Assembly (NCBI RefSeq): GCF_018704125.1
Contig: NZ_JAGTIS010000012.1
Span: 105,052 to 169,051 of the forward strand
From: Metapseudomonas boanensis
Lineage (GTDB): Bacteria; Pseudomonadota; Gammaproteobacteria; Pseudomonadales; Pseudomonadaceae
Direction: 5' to 3'
DNA length: 64,000 bases
Made by a program: the position numbers and the translations under genes. Below, one piece after another: positions 33,448 to 41,962 of this stretch (position 1 is its first letter; every line of letters begins with the position of its first letter). The notes beneath the pieces are model-generated. The model ran no database searches, was not told where the DNA came from, and was given only the letters and a program-made list of their open reading frames with translations.

Positions 33448-34165
33448 ACTTGCCCCACTGCTATTGTCCGCGTTCATTCTTGGCCTGCTGGGGGGCGGCC
33501 ATTGCCTGGGCATGTGTGGTGGCCTGATGGGAGCCCTGACCCTCGCCATTCCGCCCGAGCAACGTACCCGCCGCTTCCGCCTGCTGCTCGCCTACAACCT
33601 CGGGCGCATTCTCAGCTACGGCCTCGCTGGTTTGCTCATCGGACTTGTCGGCTGGGCTGTCGCCAATAGTCCCGCAGCAACCCTCCTACGCGTAATCGCT
33701 GCACTTCTGCTGATTGCCATGGGCCTCTACCTGGCCGGATGGTGGAGCGGCCTGACCCATATCGAAGCGCTGGGCCGAGGCCTCTGGCGGCATATCCAAC
33801 CCATCGCCCAGAAATTGCTGCCCGTCTCCAGCTTGCCGCGCGCCCTGCTGCTCGGGGCACTATGGGGCTGGTTGCCCTGCGGGCTGGTCTACAGCACCTT
33901 ATTGTGGTCTGCCAGCCAGGGAACATCAGCCGACAGCGCACTACTGATGCTGGCCTTTGGCGTCGGTACCTGGCCCGTCCTGCTGGCCACTGGACTCGCC
34001 GCCGAACGCCTTACCGCCCTGCTGCGCAAGCGCGGGGTGCGCATGGCTGGCGGAGCACTGGTGATCCTCTTCGGCCTCTGGTCCCTTCCCGGCCCCCATC
34101 AAGCCTGGCTGATGGGCCATAGCAGTCATAGCAGCGCCAATAGCGAGCCCGTACACAGTCACTGA
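33440..34165 (+). CDS. DsbD_2/TauE-SafE-like membrane protein linked to cbb3 assembly
   Basis: Membrane protein of 241 residues with six or more helices, starting at a GTG that overlaps the 3' end of ccoS by 8 bp. The glycine- and cysteine-bearing GGGHCLGMCGGLMGAL segment in helix 1 and WGWLPCGLVYSTLL later form a repeated Cys/Pro pattern typical of the cytochrome c biogenesis (DsbD_2) transmembrane family often annotated as sulfite exporter TauE/SafE. The tail is short and rich in His and Ser (GHSSHSSANSEPVHSH), as in metal-binding termini. The context suggests a role in copper or thiol supply to cbb3 assembly; no direct evidence for a sulfur substrate exists here. Confidence 0.78.
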   Translation: MAELAPLLLSAFILGLLGGGHCLGMCGGLMGALTLAIPPEQRTRRFRLLLAYNLGRILSYGLAGLLIGLVGWAVANSPAATLLRVIAALLLIAMGLYLAGWWSGLTHIEALGRGLWRHIQPIAQKLLPVSSLPRALLLGALWGWLPCGLVYSTLLWSASQGTSADSALLMLAFGVGTWPVLLATGLAAERLTALLRKRGVRMAGGALVILFGLWSLPGPHQAWLMGHSSHSSANSEPVHSH

Positions 34166-34171
34166 GCAGCC

Positions 34172-34185
34172 TTGATGCAGGTCAA
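34172..34185. promoter_or_regulatory. Anr/FNR box upstream of hemN
   Basis: TTGATGCAGGTCAA matches TTGAT-N4-GTCAA exactly, 62 bp before the hemN start. hemN is Anr-controlled in P. aeruginosa, and anr lies 2 kb downstream. Confidence 0.85.
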
Positions 34186-34247
34186 GATGGCTAGCCCTGG
34201 CCACTTCTAGACTCGCCGACACTGACTGTTGATCCGGGGATTCCCGC

Positions 34248-35630
34248 ATGCTCGATGACATTCGCTGGGACGCCGGCCTGATAAAGCGCTATGACACCCC
34301 AGGCCCGCGTTACACGTCCTACCCCACCGCGGTGCAGTTCGACCACCGGGTAGGCTCTTTTGACCTGCTTCATGCCCTGCGCGAAAGCCGCAAGGCCAAA
34401 CGCCCTCTTTCGCTGTATGTGCATGTGCCGTTCTGCGCCAACATCTGCTACTACTGCGCCTGCAACAAGATCATCACCAAGGATCGCGGTCGGGCCCTGC
34501 CCTATCTCGAACGACTGGAACGGGAAATCGAACTGATCGCTTGCCACCTGGACCCAGGCCAAAAGGTGGAGCAACTGCATTTCGGCGGTGGGACCCCGAC
34601 CTTCCTGAGCCACGACGAACTACGACGCCTGATCGGCCACCTGCGCAAGCACTTCCACCTCCTGGATGACGATGCCGGCGACTACGGCATCGAGATCGAC
34701 CCGCGCGAGGCCGACTGGTCGACCATGGGCCTGCTGCGCGAACTCGGCTTCAACCGCGTCAGTATCGGCGTTCAGGACCTTGACCCCGCGGTTCAGCGCG
34801 CGGTGAATCGCCTGCAAAGTCTCGAGGAAACCCGCGCCATCGTCGAAGCTGCACGTACGCTGCAGTATCGCTCGGTCAACCTCGACCTCATCTACGGCCT
34901 GCCCAAGCAGACGCCGGACAACTTCGCCCGGACCGTGGACGAGGTGATCGCCTTGCAGCCCGACCGTCTTTCGGTCTTCAACTATGCCCACCTTCCGGAG
35001 CGGTTCATGCCGCAACGCCGGATCCGCAATGAGGACTTGCCGGCGCCAGCGCAGAAATTGGAAATGCTCGAGCGGACCATCGAGCAACTCAGCACAGCAG
35101 GTTACCGCTACATCGGCATGGACCACTTCGCACTGCCAGACGATGAGCTGGCCATCGCCCAGGAGGATGGCCGCCTCCAGCGCAACTTCCAAGGCTATAC
35201 CACCCACGGACACTGCGACCTGATCGGTCTGGGCGTTTCCGCGATCAGCCAGGTCGGCGATCTTTACTGTCAGAACAGCAGCCAGCTCCTCGACTATCAG
35301 GCCAGCCTCGAACAAGGGCTTCTGGCCACCGCTCGTGGGCTGGTCTGCGACGAAGATGACCGCATCCGGCGCGCCGTGATCCAGCAACTGATCTGCGAAT
35401 TCGAGCTCGAATTCGCCAACATCGAGACACGTTTCAACATCGAGTTTCGTGGCTATTTCGCGACGATATGGCCGCAACTCCAGCAAATGGCCAACGATCG
35501 GCTGATCAACCTGACCGAAAAGGGTATAGACGTGCTACCCAGCGGTCGTCTGCTGGTGCGCTCGCTGTGCATGCTGTTCGACCATTTCCTGGCCGGGCAG
35601 AACAACCAGCGCTACTCGCGGGTCATCTGA
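34248..35630 (+). CDS. hemN: Oxygen-independent coproporphyrinogen III oxidase
   Basis: Radical SAM enzyme that decarboxylates coproporphyrinogen III to protoporphyrinogen IX without oxygen. The 460 residues fit the family. The cluster motif C-x3-C-x2-C is at Cys63, Cys67 and Cys70 in VPFCANICYYCACNK, with the extra Cys at position 72 typical of true HemN. FGGGTPTFLS is the SAM-binding glycine motif, and the N-terminal DTPGPRYTSYPTAVQF trip-wire segment is present, separating it from HemW. An Anr box stands upstream. Its 3' end overlaps a decayed minus-strand gene by 8 bp. Confidence 0.96.
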   Translation: MLDDIRWDAGLIKRYDTPGPRYTSYPTAVQFDHRVGSFDLLHALRESRKAKRPLSLYVHVPFCANICYYCACNKIITKDRGRALPYLERLEREIELIACHLDPGQKVEQLHFGGGTPTFLSHDELRRLIGHLRKHFHLLDDDAGDYGIEIDPREADWSTMGLLRELGFNRVSIGVQDLDPAVQRAVNRLQSLEETRAIVEAARTLQYRSVNLDLIYGLPKQTPDNFARTVDEVIALQPDRLSVFNYAHLPERFMPQRRIRNEDLPAPAQKLEMLERTIEQLSTAGYRYIGMDHFALPDDELAIAQEDGRLQRNFQGYTTHGHCDLIGLGVSAISQVGDLYCQNSSQLLDYQASLEQGLLATARGLVCDEDDRIRRAVIQQLICEFELEFANIETRFNIEFRGYFATIWPQLQQMANDRLINLTEKGIDVLPSGRLLVRSLCMLFDHFLAGQNNQRYSRVI

Positions 35631-35920
35631 AACAGGCTCGGGCCACCATCAACCTGGTGGCCTCGAGCGATTGCTCGTCGGTGAGGTTTGCCTCTGCCAT
35701 CACCTTGACCATAGCGCCCAACGGCGACCATGAGTGCCGACTGCAGGCCAGACAGCTCGGTGTTCAACGCCTCCATCTGCGTCAGCATTGCCGCCTGAGC
35801 CAGGTTACTATCCGCCACCAGGGCCTGCAGTTATGCCTGCTTTTCGACGAATTGTGCCTTGATCGCACGAATCAGCTTGAGCAACTGTTTGATGACGTCG
35901 GGCAGGTTGATTTGATCCAT
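35623..35920 (-). pseudogene. Decayed small coiled-coil gene between hemN and anr (PA1545 position)
   Basis: Reading the minus strand from ATG 35920 gives MDQINLPDVIKQLLKLIRAI and ten more codons, then an in-frame TAA at 35833-35831. The same frame continues LQALVADSNLAQAAMLTQME and on to about nt 35725. There the sense moves to another frame that reads MVKVMAEANLTDEQSLEATR and ends in TGA at 35623. Both parts are helical and rich in Ala/Leu/Gln, so they look like one protein of about 95 residues broken by a nonsense change (CAA or CAG to TAA) and a frameshift. It occupies the place of the small hypothetical gene PA1545 in PAO1. Two sequencing errors in 300 bp are an alternative. Confidence 0.65.
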
Positions 35921-36231
35921 AGCATCATATGCCCAGACAGCCCGACCTTGCCCAAGGGCGAAAAACTGACCCGAACACTTTCCTCCGGCGGCCGCCACTG
36001 ACAGCCTCATGCTGGTCACCTGCGACTTGTCGCCGCATGACTAGGCACAGGCTGTCGATCAGTCGGTCGTATCCAGGTGCAAATCAGAAGTGCTCCTTAC
36101 GTCCTTGCGAACCGATATCGGCCTGCCTGCTGGCAAATTGAACAATCATTCAGGTAGGCCTTTTCTGGCCGTGGATCATACTCTGCGTTACCCTTACGGC
36201 CATTGTGTGTATGCCCTGCAAGGATTAGCCG
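35921..36231. other. Upstream region of anr
   Basis: About 310 bp with no supported gene on either strand. The ribosome-binding site AAGGATTAG precedes anr. I see no FNR box in it, so autoregulation by Anr is not evident from the sequence. Confidence 0.6.
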
Positions 36232-36966
36232 ATGTCCGAAATCATCAAGGTGCGCAACATGCCCCAGGCCCACTGCAAGGATTGCAGTCTTGCCCCGCTG
36301 TGCCTGCCGCTGTCACTGAATATGGAAGACATGGACGCGCTCGACGAGATCGTCAAACGCGGCCGCCCCCTGAAGAAAGGCGAATACCTCTTTCGCCAGG
36401 GCGATGCCTTCGGTTCGGTCTTCGCCGTGCGCTCCGGCGCGCTCAAAACCTTTACCGTGACGGATACCGGCGAAGAACAGATCACCGGCTTCCACCTGCC
36501 CAGTGAACTGGTCGGGTTGTCCGGCATGGACACCGAACTCTACCCGGTCTCGGCCCAAGCCCTGGAAACCACCTCGGTCTGCGAGATTCCGTTCGAACGC
36601 CTCGATGACCTTTCCGTGCAACTCCCGCAATTACGTAGGCAGTTGATGCGGGTGATGAGCCGAGAGATCCGTGATGACCAGCAAATGATGCTGCTGCTGT
36701 CGAAGAAAACAGCGGATGAGCGCATTGCCACCTTCCTGGTGAACCTTTCAGCGCGCTTCCGTGCCCGAGGCTTCTCAGCCAACCAGTTCCGCTTGGCCAT
36801 GTCGCGCAACGAGATCGGCAACTACCTGGGCCTGGCGGTCGAAACCGTATCCCGGGTTTTCACCCGTTTCCAGCAGAACCAACTCATCGCCGCCGAGGGC
36901 AAGGAAGTGAGCATCCTCGACCCCATCGAGCTTTGCGCCCTGGCCGGCGGCAGCATCCAGAGTTGA
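36232..36966 (+). CDS. anr: Anaerobic regulator Anr (FNR family)
   Basis: Oxygen-sensing transcription factor of 244 residues. Cys15, Cys18 and Cys24 in [10 protein letters not shown] and Cys117 match the four ligands of the FNR 4Fe-4S cluster (20, 23, 29 and 122 in E. coli FNR). The middle is a cNMP-fold domain. The C-terminal helix-turn-helix [18 protein letters not shown] contains the E-x2-S-R recognition residues that read TTGAT half-sites. Two perfect target boxes are in this window (before ccoN2 and hemN). It is followed 50 bp later by apt. Confidence 0.97.
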   Translation: MSEIIKVRNMPQAHCKDCSLAPLCLPLSLNMEDMDALDEIVKRGRPLKKGEYLFRQGDAFGSVFAVRSGALKTFTVTDTGEEQITGFHLPSELVGLSGMDTELYPVSAQALETTSVCEIPFERLDDLSVQLPQLRRQLMRVMSREIRDDQQMMLLLSKKTADERIATFLVNLSARFRARGFSANQFRLAMSRNEIGNYLGLAVETVSRVFTRFQQNQLIAAEGKEVSILDPIELCALAGGSIQS

Positions 36967-37016
36967 GCCAACGGCGGGTTCTCCCCGCCCTCGATCCAGC
37001 CTCCGCACCATAGACC

Positions 37017-37571
37017 ATGACGATGATCTACGACGAAATCAGCATCAAATCCCTGATCCGCCCGGTACCGGACTTCCCCAGACCCGGCGTGATCTTCCGC
37101 GACATCACCCCGCTGTTTCAGTCACCGCGCATTCTTCGCTTGGTGGCCGACAGCTTCATCCAGCGCTATGTCGAGACTGATTTCAGTCACATCGGCGCCA
37201 TGGATGCGCGGGGTTTCCTGATTGGTTCGATCATCGCCTACGAACTGAACAAGCCACTGATTCTCTTCCGCAAGCAGGGCAAGCTGCCCGCCGACGTGCT
37301 CTCCGAGGGTTACCAGACCGAGTACGGCGAGGCCTTGCTGGAAGTCCACAGCGACAGCCTGTGTGAGGGTGACAAGGTGCTGATCTTCGACGACCTGATC
37401 GCCACCGGCGGAACACTGATGGCAGCAGCTCGTCTGGTGCGAAGAATGGGTGCCAGCGTGTTTGAGGCCGCAGCCATCATCGACCTGCCTGAGCTGGGCG
37501 GTTCCCAGCGTCTGGAAGATGCAGGCATTCCCACCTTCTCGCTGACGGCCTTCTCCCTCGCCGAACGTTGA
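37017..37571 (+). CDS. apt: Adenine phosphoribosyltransferase
   Basis: Purine salvage enzyme making AMP from adenine and PRPP. The 184 residues (182 if the ATG at 37023 is used) carry the PRPP-binding motif [17 protein letters not shown] and the N-terminal [16 protein letters not shown] typical of Apt. The location after anr is the same as in PAO1. No terminator is obvious directly after it. Confidence 0.96.
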   Translation: MTMIYDEISIKSLIRPVPDFPRPGVIFRDITPLFQSPRILRLVADSFIQRYVETDFSHIGAMDARGFLIGSIIAYELNKPLILFRKQGKLPADVLSEGYQTEYGEALLEVHSDSLCEGDKVLIFDDLIATGGTLMAAARLVRRMGASVFEAAAIIDLPELGGSQRLEDAGIPTFSLTAFSLAER

Positions 37572-37696
37572 TCTCGCTGCGGGCCCTCCCAATGGGCCCG
37601 CCCCAATCGTAGCTGGGCCAGCGATCCCAGCCCAAAGTCAACCGCCCGGTCCGCCGAATGGACTTCAGCATTGCATCGACCCAAAAGTACGGCGGA

Positions 37697-37890
37697 GTAG
37701 CGACTCCTTCAACGACCCGCTGTTCAACTGGCGCAGCTGGGCATACGGCCTGAAGATCCGACTGGGGCCGCGCGATGGCTTCTTCCCGAAGATGATCAAA
37801 CCCTACTTCGACTACTATCGCCCTAACTTCCACCCCTCGACCACGAGACCAAGGGCCTGGAAGAGTGCTGGAAGCACCGTCGTGGTTTCA
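37697..37890 (+). pseudogene. Remnant of a PF10118-type metal-dependent hydrolase gene
   Basis: A single frame without a start reads SDSFNDPLFNWRSWAYGLKI, then FFPKMIKPYFDYYRPNFHPS, and loses sense soon after. FDYYRPNFHPS resembles the C-terminal motif of the 'predicted metal-dependent hydrolase' family PF10118. The rest of the protein is absent on both sides, so this is a gene relic of about 60 codons. The remainder of 37572-37959 shows nothing I can assign. Confidence 0.5.
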
Positions 37891-37959
37891 ATGGTCAAGC
37901 TCAGATGGGCCGCTGGGCTGCCCGGCGCCCCTTCGCGGTGCGCTCCCCAAGCTAAGCCT

Positions 37960-38667
37960 CTATTCCTCTTCGAAGAAATCGGCGAAGTACTCATCCAACT
38001 CGCCGTCATAACTATCGAGCGAATAGAGCGTGTCCGCCGCCAGCAGGTCCAGCAGTACCAGGCCGTTGAGACTGGAGTCTTCTTCCGCGGCCGCCCGTAG
38101 GCGTCCAGCCATGCCGAGGTTCACCAGCCTGAGGTTGCGGTAGATATCGCGCAGCCCCGCCATCGACCAATCCGCGGTCAGTCCCCGCTGCAGCCGCAAG
38201 TGCTGGCCCAGCAGGTAAGTCCCCAGGGCCCGATAGAGGGTTTCGGTAGAGGTGCTGAATGGCCAGTGAAACCAGGCCATGGCCTTGAGCAGTCGCGTGT
38301 GTGGGCAGCCGCACGCGGCTCCCAGCACGCCCAATAGCGAGCCAAGTGCCCGTTGCAAGGTGGTGTGCTGACGAATTTCACGCCCGCGCCAGAACACGGT
38401 CACATTCACCTCCTCGTAGGAAGGCGAATGCGCCAGCACCTCAACCGGCTGCGCCAGCGCGCGGGCGAATGGGCAACAGGCAACCTGTCGGGCATCCAGC
38501 GGGCAATGGCTGCACTGCTGGAAACCCAGACGCACCCAATCTGGTAAGGCCTGCGAACATGGCCCCTGCTCGCCCTCTGCCAGGTTCACCTGATGCGACC
38601 AGCGATGCCCATCGGGGAAGGCAAACTCGTAACGCACCAGCGAATCAGCCATGGCCTTGGGTGTCAT
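37960..38667 (-). CDS. Conserved hypothetical protein with Cys-rich motif (DUF6901-like)
   Basis: Soluble protein of 235 residues; I do not recognise a characterised family, although it resembles Pseudomonas proteins annotated DUF6901. The N-terminal part looks like a beta domain (VRYEFAFPDGHRWSHQVNL). A cysteine cluster QQCSHCPLDARQVACCPFA at about residues 50-68 could bind zinc or an Fe-S cluster, and a second Cys pair (CGCPHTRLL) follows at about 119-127. The C-terminus is very acidic (DEYFADFFEEE). GAGGC precedes the start. It is divergent from the signalling operon at 38809, so it could be a functional partner, but only position suggests this. Confidence 0.7.
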   Translation of the reverse strand: MTPKAMADSLVRYEFAFPDGHRWSHQVNLAEGEQGPCSQALPDWVRLGFQQCSHCPLDARQVACCPFARALAQPVEVLAHSPSYEEVNVTVFWRGREIRQHTTLQRALGSLLGVLGAACGCPHTRLLKAMAWFHWPFSTSTETLYRALGTYLLGQHLRLQRGLTADWSMAGLRDIYRNLRLVNLGMAGRLRAAAEEDSSLNGLVLLDLLAADTLYSLDSYDGELDEYFADFFEEE

Positions 38668-38808
38668 GGTCTAGCCTCACTCAGTAAAAAAACGAAAACG
38701 ACACAATTCAGGCGCCAGCAATCTGTCATACAATTCATACAACAAAATACAAGAAGCGCCAGGAACAAGGGCGATTTAGGACTCAGCTAAGCAGTCAGGG
38801 CGATCATC

Positions 38809-40083
38809 ATGGACAGCAGCCCGTCAGAACTCATCAGTGCTTGGGCCGAACACATCGACATCGGTGTGATTCTGCTCGACCAGAAACTGAACATCCTCTA
38901 CTGGAATGCCCTTGTCAGTCGTTGGAGCGGCACATCGCTCCAGCAGGCCAGGCAGCAGCCCTTCAGCGACGTTTTTCCCGAAGCCGATGCAACAAGTCTG
39001 CAACAGATGGCGTCCACAGCCCACAGCAACGGACGCCATGTCCATCGCCACGGCAACAATGCCCGAGACCTGCTCCAGCTTCCGTACCTTCAGGCGGACC
39101 GCATGCTGCAGGACGCCCTGCTCCTACCGTTCCACTCGGCTGACGGCCAAGCCTGCCTGGGCCTGCTGCTGTACGACGCCACCAACCAGGAATCCGCGAG
39201 TGACAAGCCAACTGCCACGCCGGACGAGCTGATCGATGAAGTGAAGCCGGAGCAGCTGATCCGCAAGCTGGAAAAGGCCAATGCCCAGCTGTTGCAGTCA
39301 GAGAAGCTCGCCGCCATCGGCCAACTCGCGGCAGGCGTTGCGCACGAGATCAACAACCCCATCGGCTATGTCTTCTCCAACCTCAAGACCTTGACCGGCT
39401 ACGTCAATGACCTGCTGCGCATTGTCGACAGCGTGGATACCGTCTCCTCCCTGGAGGACCTGCAGCAGCTCAAGCGTAGCCTGGACTATGACTACATCCG
39501 CAACGATGTCGAAGCCCTGATCCACGAGTCGGGAGACGGTATCGAGCGCGTCAAGAAGATCATCATGGCTCTGAAGGACTTCTCGCATATCGAGGAAGAG
39601 GCCTTCCATGCTGCCGATCTGCATCGTGGCCTGGACAGCACCCTCAACCTGGTCAACAACGAGCTCAAGTACAAAGCGGATGTGATCAAGGCCTATGGCG
39701 AGCTGCCTGCAGTGGAGTGCATTCCTTCGCAGATCAACCAGGTGGCGATGAACCTGCTGATCAACGCCGCGCACGCCATTGAAGGATTCGGACGCATTAC
39801 CGTGCGTACCGGCCACGAAGGCGGCTGGGTCTGGCTGGAAGTGGAAGATAACGGCAAAGGCATCGAGCCTCGCATCCTCCACCGCATCTATGAACCCTTC
39901 TTTACCACCAAGCCCGTGGGCAAGGGCACCGGCCTCGGGCTGGCCCTTTCCTACAACATCGTGCAGAAGCACAACGGGCGCATTGAAGCCTTCAGCCAGC
40001 CCGGCATCGGCACCCGTTTCCGCATCTGGCTACCGATCCAGCAGCCGGACCCGGCCAAGTCGTCGGGAGCGCCGCCCGCATGA
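38809..40083 (+). CDS. PAS-containing soluble sensor histidine kinase
   Basis: Cytoplasmic histidine kinase of 424 residues with no membrane segment. A PAS domain spans about 10-125 (HIDIGVILLDQKLNILYWNA). A coiled coil with QSEKLAAIGQLAAGVAHEIN places the phosphorylated His at residue 179. The ATPase domain has the N-box QVAMNLLINAAHAI, G1 DNGKGIEP and G2 GKGTGLGLAL. The next gene, a response regulator, overlaps it by 4 bp (ATGA), so the pair is co-translated and it is the most likely phosphodonor. The pair resembles PA2571/PA2572 in PAO1 in order and type. It is the first gene of a four-gene overlapping operon. Confidence 0.88.
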   Translation: MDSSPSELISAWAEHIDIGVILLDQKLNILYWNALVSRWSGTSLQQARQQPFSDVFPEADATSLQQMASTAHSNGRHVHRHGNNARDLLQLPYLQADRMLQDALLLPFHSADGQACLGLLLYDATNQESASDKPTATPDELIDEVKPEQLIRKLEKANAQLLQSEKLAAIGQLAAGVAHEINNPIGYVFSNLKTLTGYVNDLLRIVDSVDTVSSLEDLQQLKRSLDYDYIRNDVEALIHESGDGIERVKKIIMALKDFSHIEEEAFHAADLHRGLDSTLNLVNNELKYKADVIKAYGELPAVECIPSQINQVAMNLLINAAHAIEGFGRITVRTGHEGGWVWLEVEDNGKGIEPRILHRIYEPFFTTKPVGKGTGLGLALSYNIVQKHNGRIEAFSQPGIGTRFRIWLPIQQPDPAKSSGAPPA

Positions 40084-41429
40084 GCGAAGCCCGGCAAACT
40101 GGCCGCTATGTGTTGCTGGTGGATGACGATGACAACGTGCTCAGCAGCCTGCGCCGCTCGCTGCGCAACGAGGCTTACGAGCTGCTGACCGCCAACTGCG
40201 CAGGTGCTGCGCTCCAACTGTTGGAGCGGCAGCCCGTGGACCTGGTCATCTCCGACGCCCAGATGCCAGGAATGGACGGCCCCACCCTGCTGGCCCAGGT
40301 CCAGCAGCGCTGGCCGGACACCCTGCGCCTGCTGATGACCGGGCTCGCGGACCTGGACACCAGTATCCGTGCGATCAACCAGGGCCACATCTACCGCTAC
40401 CTGAGCAAACCCTGGAACGACGACGAGTTGCGCATCAACTTGCGACAGGCGCTGGCCCACCAGCACGCCGAGCGTGAGCATCGGCGCCTGGAACGGCTCA
40501 CCCGGGAACAGAACCTGCGCCTGCAAGAGCTCAACGCCAACCTGGAGCAACGCGTGCGCGAGCGCACAGCCGAACTGCAACAGACCGCCGACATGCTCGA
40601 CCTGGCCTATGCCGAACTGCGGCACAGCTATGTCACGGCAACCGAAGTCTTCTCGGCCCTGCTCAACCAGCGCCTGCCGTGCGATAAACAGAGCAACGCC
40701 CAGGTCATTGGCCTGGTCCGCGCATTCTCCAGTCGTCTTTCAGTGCCCGCGACTGAAAGCCACGACCTGGCCATGGCGGCCGCGCTGTACAACCTGGGCA
40801 AACTGACCTGGGATGACCACCTGCTCAACCGACCATCCGACCTCCTGCACAGTGAGGAGCGCGACCGCTACCGACAATACCCGGCGCTCGGGGAAAGCCT
40901 GTTGATGGCCCTGGAGCCCTTGCATGATGCGGGCCGATTGATTCGGCACCACCAAGAGCGCTGGAACGGCACGGGCTTCCCTGATCAGTTGCACAGAGAA
41001 GCGATCCCCCTTGGCGCACGGCTGCTCAAGATTGCAGTGGACTTCGTCGAACTCCAGTGTGGACTGCTCCTGCAGCGGCGCCTGACACGGGAAGAAGCCT
41101 TGGAGTTCCTCGGCAAGAATGCCGGCCGACTCTACGACCCGGAACTCTGCCGCCACTTCATCGAGCTCTGTGATGAGCTTGCACCTGAACTGGCAGACAC
41201 CGAACCGGGTGTCGTTGCGCTGGATACCCGACGCCTGGAGCCCGGCATGGTCCTCGCCCGTAACCTGCAAGCCGAAAGCGGCATGTTGTTGCTCAACATC
41301 GGCAAGCAACTGACCCGCCCCCTGATCGACAAGCTGATCGCCTTCGAGTCCAGCGAAGGGGCGCGCTACACCCTTTATGTCAGGCAGCCCGCGACCGCAG
41401 CGGGCATGATCGAGGAGCTGTCCAGATGA
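40080..41429 (+). CDS. Response regulator with degenerate HD-GYP (YN-GYP-like) output domain
   Basis: Protein of 449 residues: receiver domain (1-125; phosphoacceptor Asp59 in ISDAQMPGMDG, Lys110 in YLSKPW), a coiled coil (130-175), then an HD-GYP-fold domain (about 185-360). The fold is clear from HHQERWNGTGFPDQLHREAI, but the catalytic HD dyad is replaced: ALYNLGKLTWDD has Tyr237-Asn238 where the family has His-Asp, and GYP is GFP. It is thus probably unable to hydrolyse c-di-GMP and may act by protein contact or binding. PAO1 PA2572 is described as having a YN-GYP domain of this sort. It overlaps both neighbours by 4 bp (ATGA). Confidence 0.85.
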   Translation: MSEARQTGRYVLLVDDDDNVLSSLRRSLRNEAYELLTANCAGAALQLLERQPVDLVISDAQMPGMDGPTLLAQVQQRWPDTLRLLMTGLADLDTSIRAINQGHIYRYLSKPWNDDELRINLRQALAHQHAEREHRRLERLTREQNLRLQELNANLEQRVRERTAELQQTADMLDLAYAELRHSYVTATEVFSALLNQRLPCDKQSNAQVIGLVRAFSSRLSVPATESHDLAMAAALYNLGKLTWDDHLLNRPSDLLHSEERDRYRQYPALGESLLMALEPLHDAGRLIRHHQERWNGTGFPDQLHREAIPLGARLLKIAVDFVELQCGLLLQRRLTREEALEFLGKNAGRLYDPELCRHFIELCDELAPELADTEPGVVALDTRRLEPGMVLARNLQAESGMLLLNIGKQLTRPLIDKLIAFESSEGARYTLYVRQPATAAGMIEELSR

Positions 41430-41962
41430 TCAAGATCCAGTTGGTGGACGACGAGCGCAACGTACTCAGCGCACTACAACGCCTGCTGCATCCGCAGGGC
41501 TGGACACTGCACCTGTTCGACGACCCCGAGGCGGCGCTGGCTGCCCTCGGCGAGCACCAGTACACCGCGATCGTCTGCGACCTGAAGATGCCCAGACTCG
41601 ATGGTCTCACCTACCTGCAGTTCGCCCGCCAGCGCCAACCCGATGCCCTGCGTATATTGCTGAGCGCCCATGGCGACCGCAGCACACTCATGCAAGCGAT
41701 CAACCGGGTCGAGGTGTACCGCTTCCTTTCCAAACCCTGGGAAGAATACGAGATAGAAAGCGCCTTGCTCGCCGCCGTCGACCTGCACCGCCTGCGCAAC
41801 GAAAACCAGCGTCTTCTGGCACAGGTCCGCAGCCAGCAGAACACCCTCGATCGCCAGCGTCGCGAACTGCTGCGCCTGGAGGCCGAGCATCCTGGCCTGA
41901 CGCGCGTATGTCGTGACAATGACGGTGCAGTTCTGATCGAAGGTTACGAGCTGGATGATTGA
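41426..41962 (+). CDS. Receiver-coiled-coil response regulator
   Basis: A 178-residue protein: a receiver domain (1-117) with acidic pocket DDE at 8-10, phosphoacceptor Asp52 in CDLKMPRLDG and conserved Lys in FLSKPW, followed by a heptad-like helix (about 118-155) and a short tail. There is no DNA-binding or enzymatic domain, so it should act as a phosphate relay or as an adaptor dimerising through the helix. It overlaps the upstream regulator by 4 bp and the downstream giant gene by 8 bp. Confidence 0.88.
   Translation: MIKIQLVDDERNVLSALQRLLHPQGWTLHLFDDPEAALAALGEHQYTAIVCDLKMPRLDGLTYLQFARQRQPDALRILLSAHGDRSTLMQAINRVEVYRFLSKPWEEYEIESALLAAVDLHRLRNENQRLLAQVRSQQNTLDRQRRELLRLEAEHPGLTRVCRDNDGAVLIEGYELDD

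Noticed and set aside
34226..34243. TTGATCCGGGGATT before hemN as an Anr box
   Set aside because: The second half does not match ATCAA/GTCAA; a perfect box lies 50 bp further upstream.
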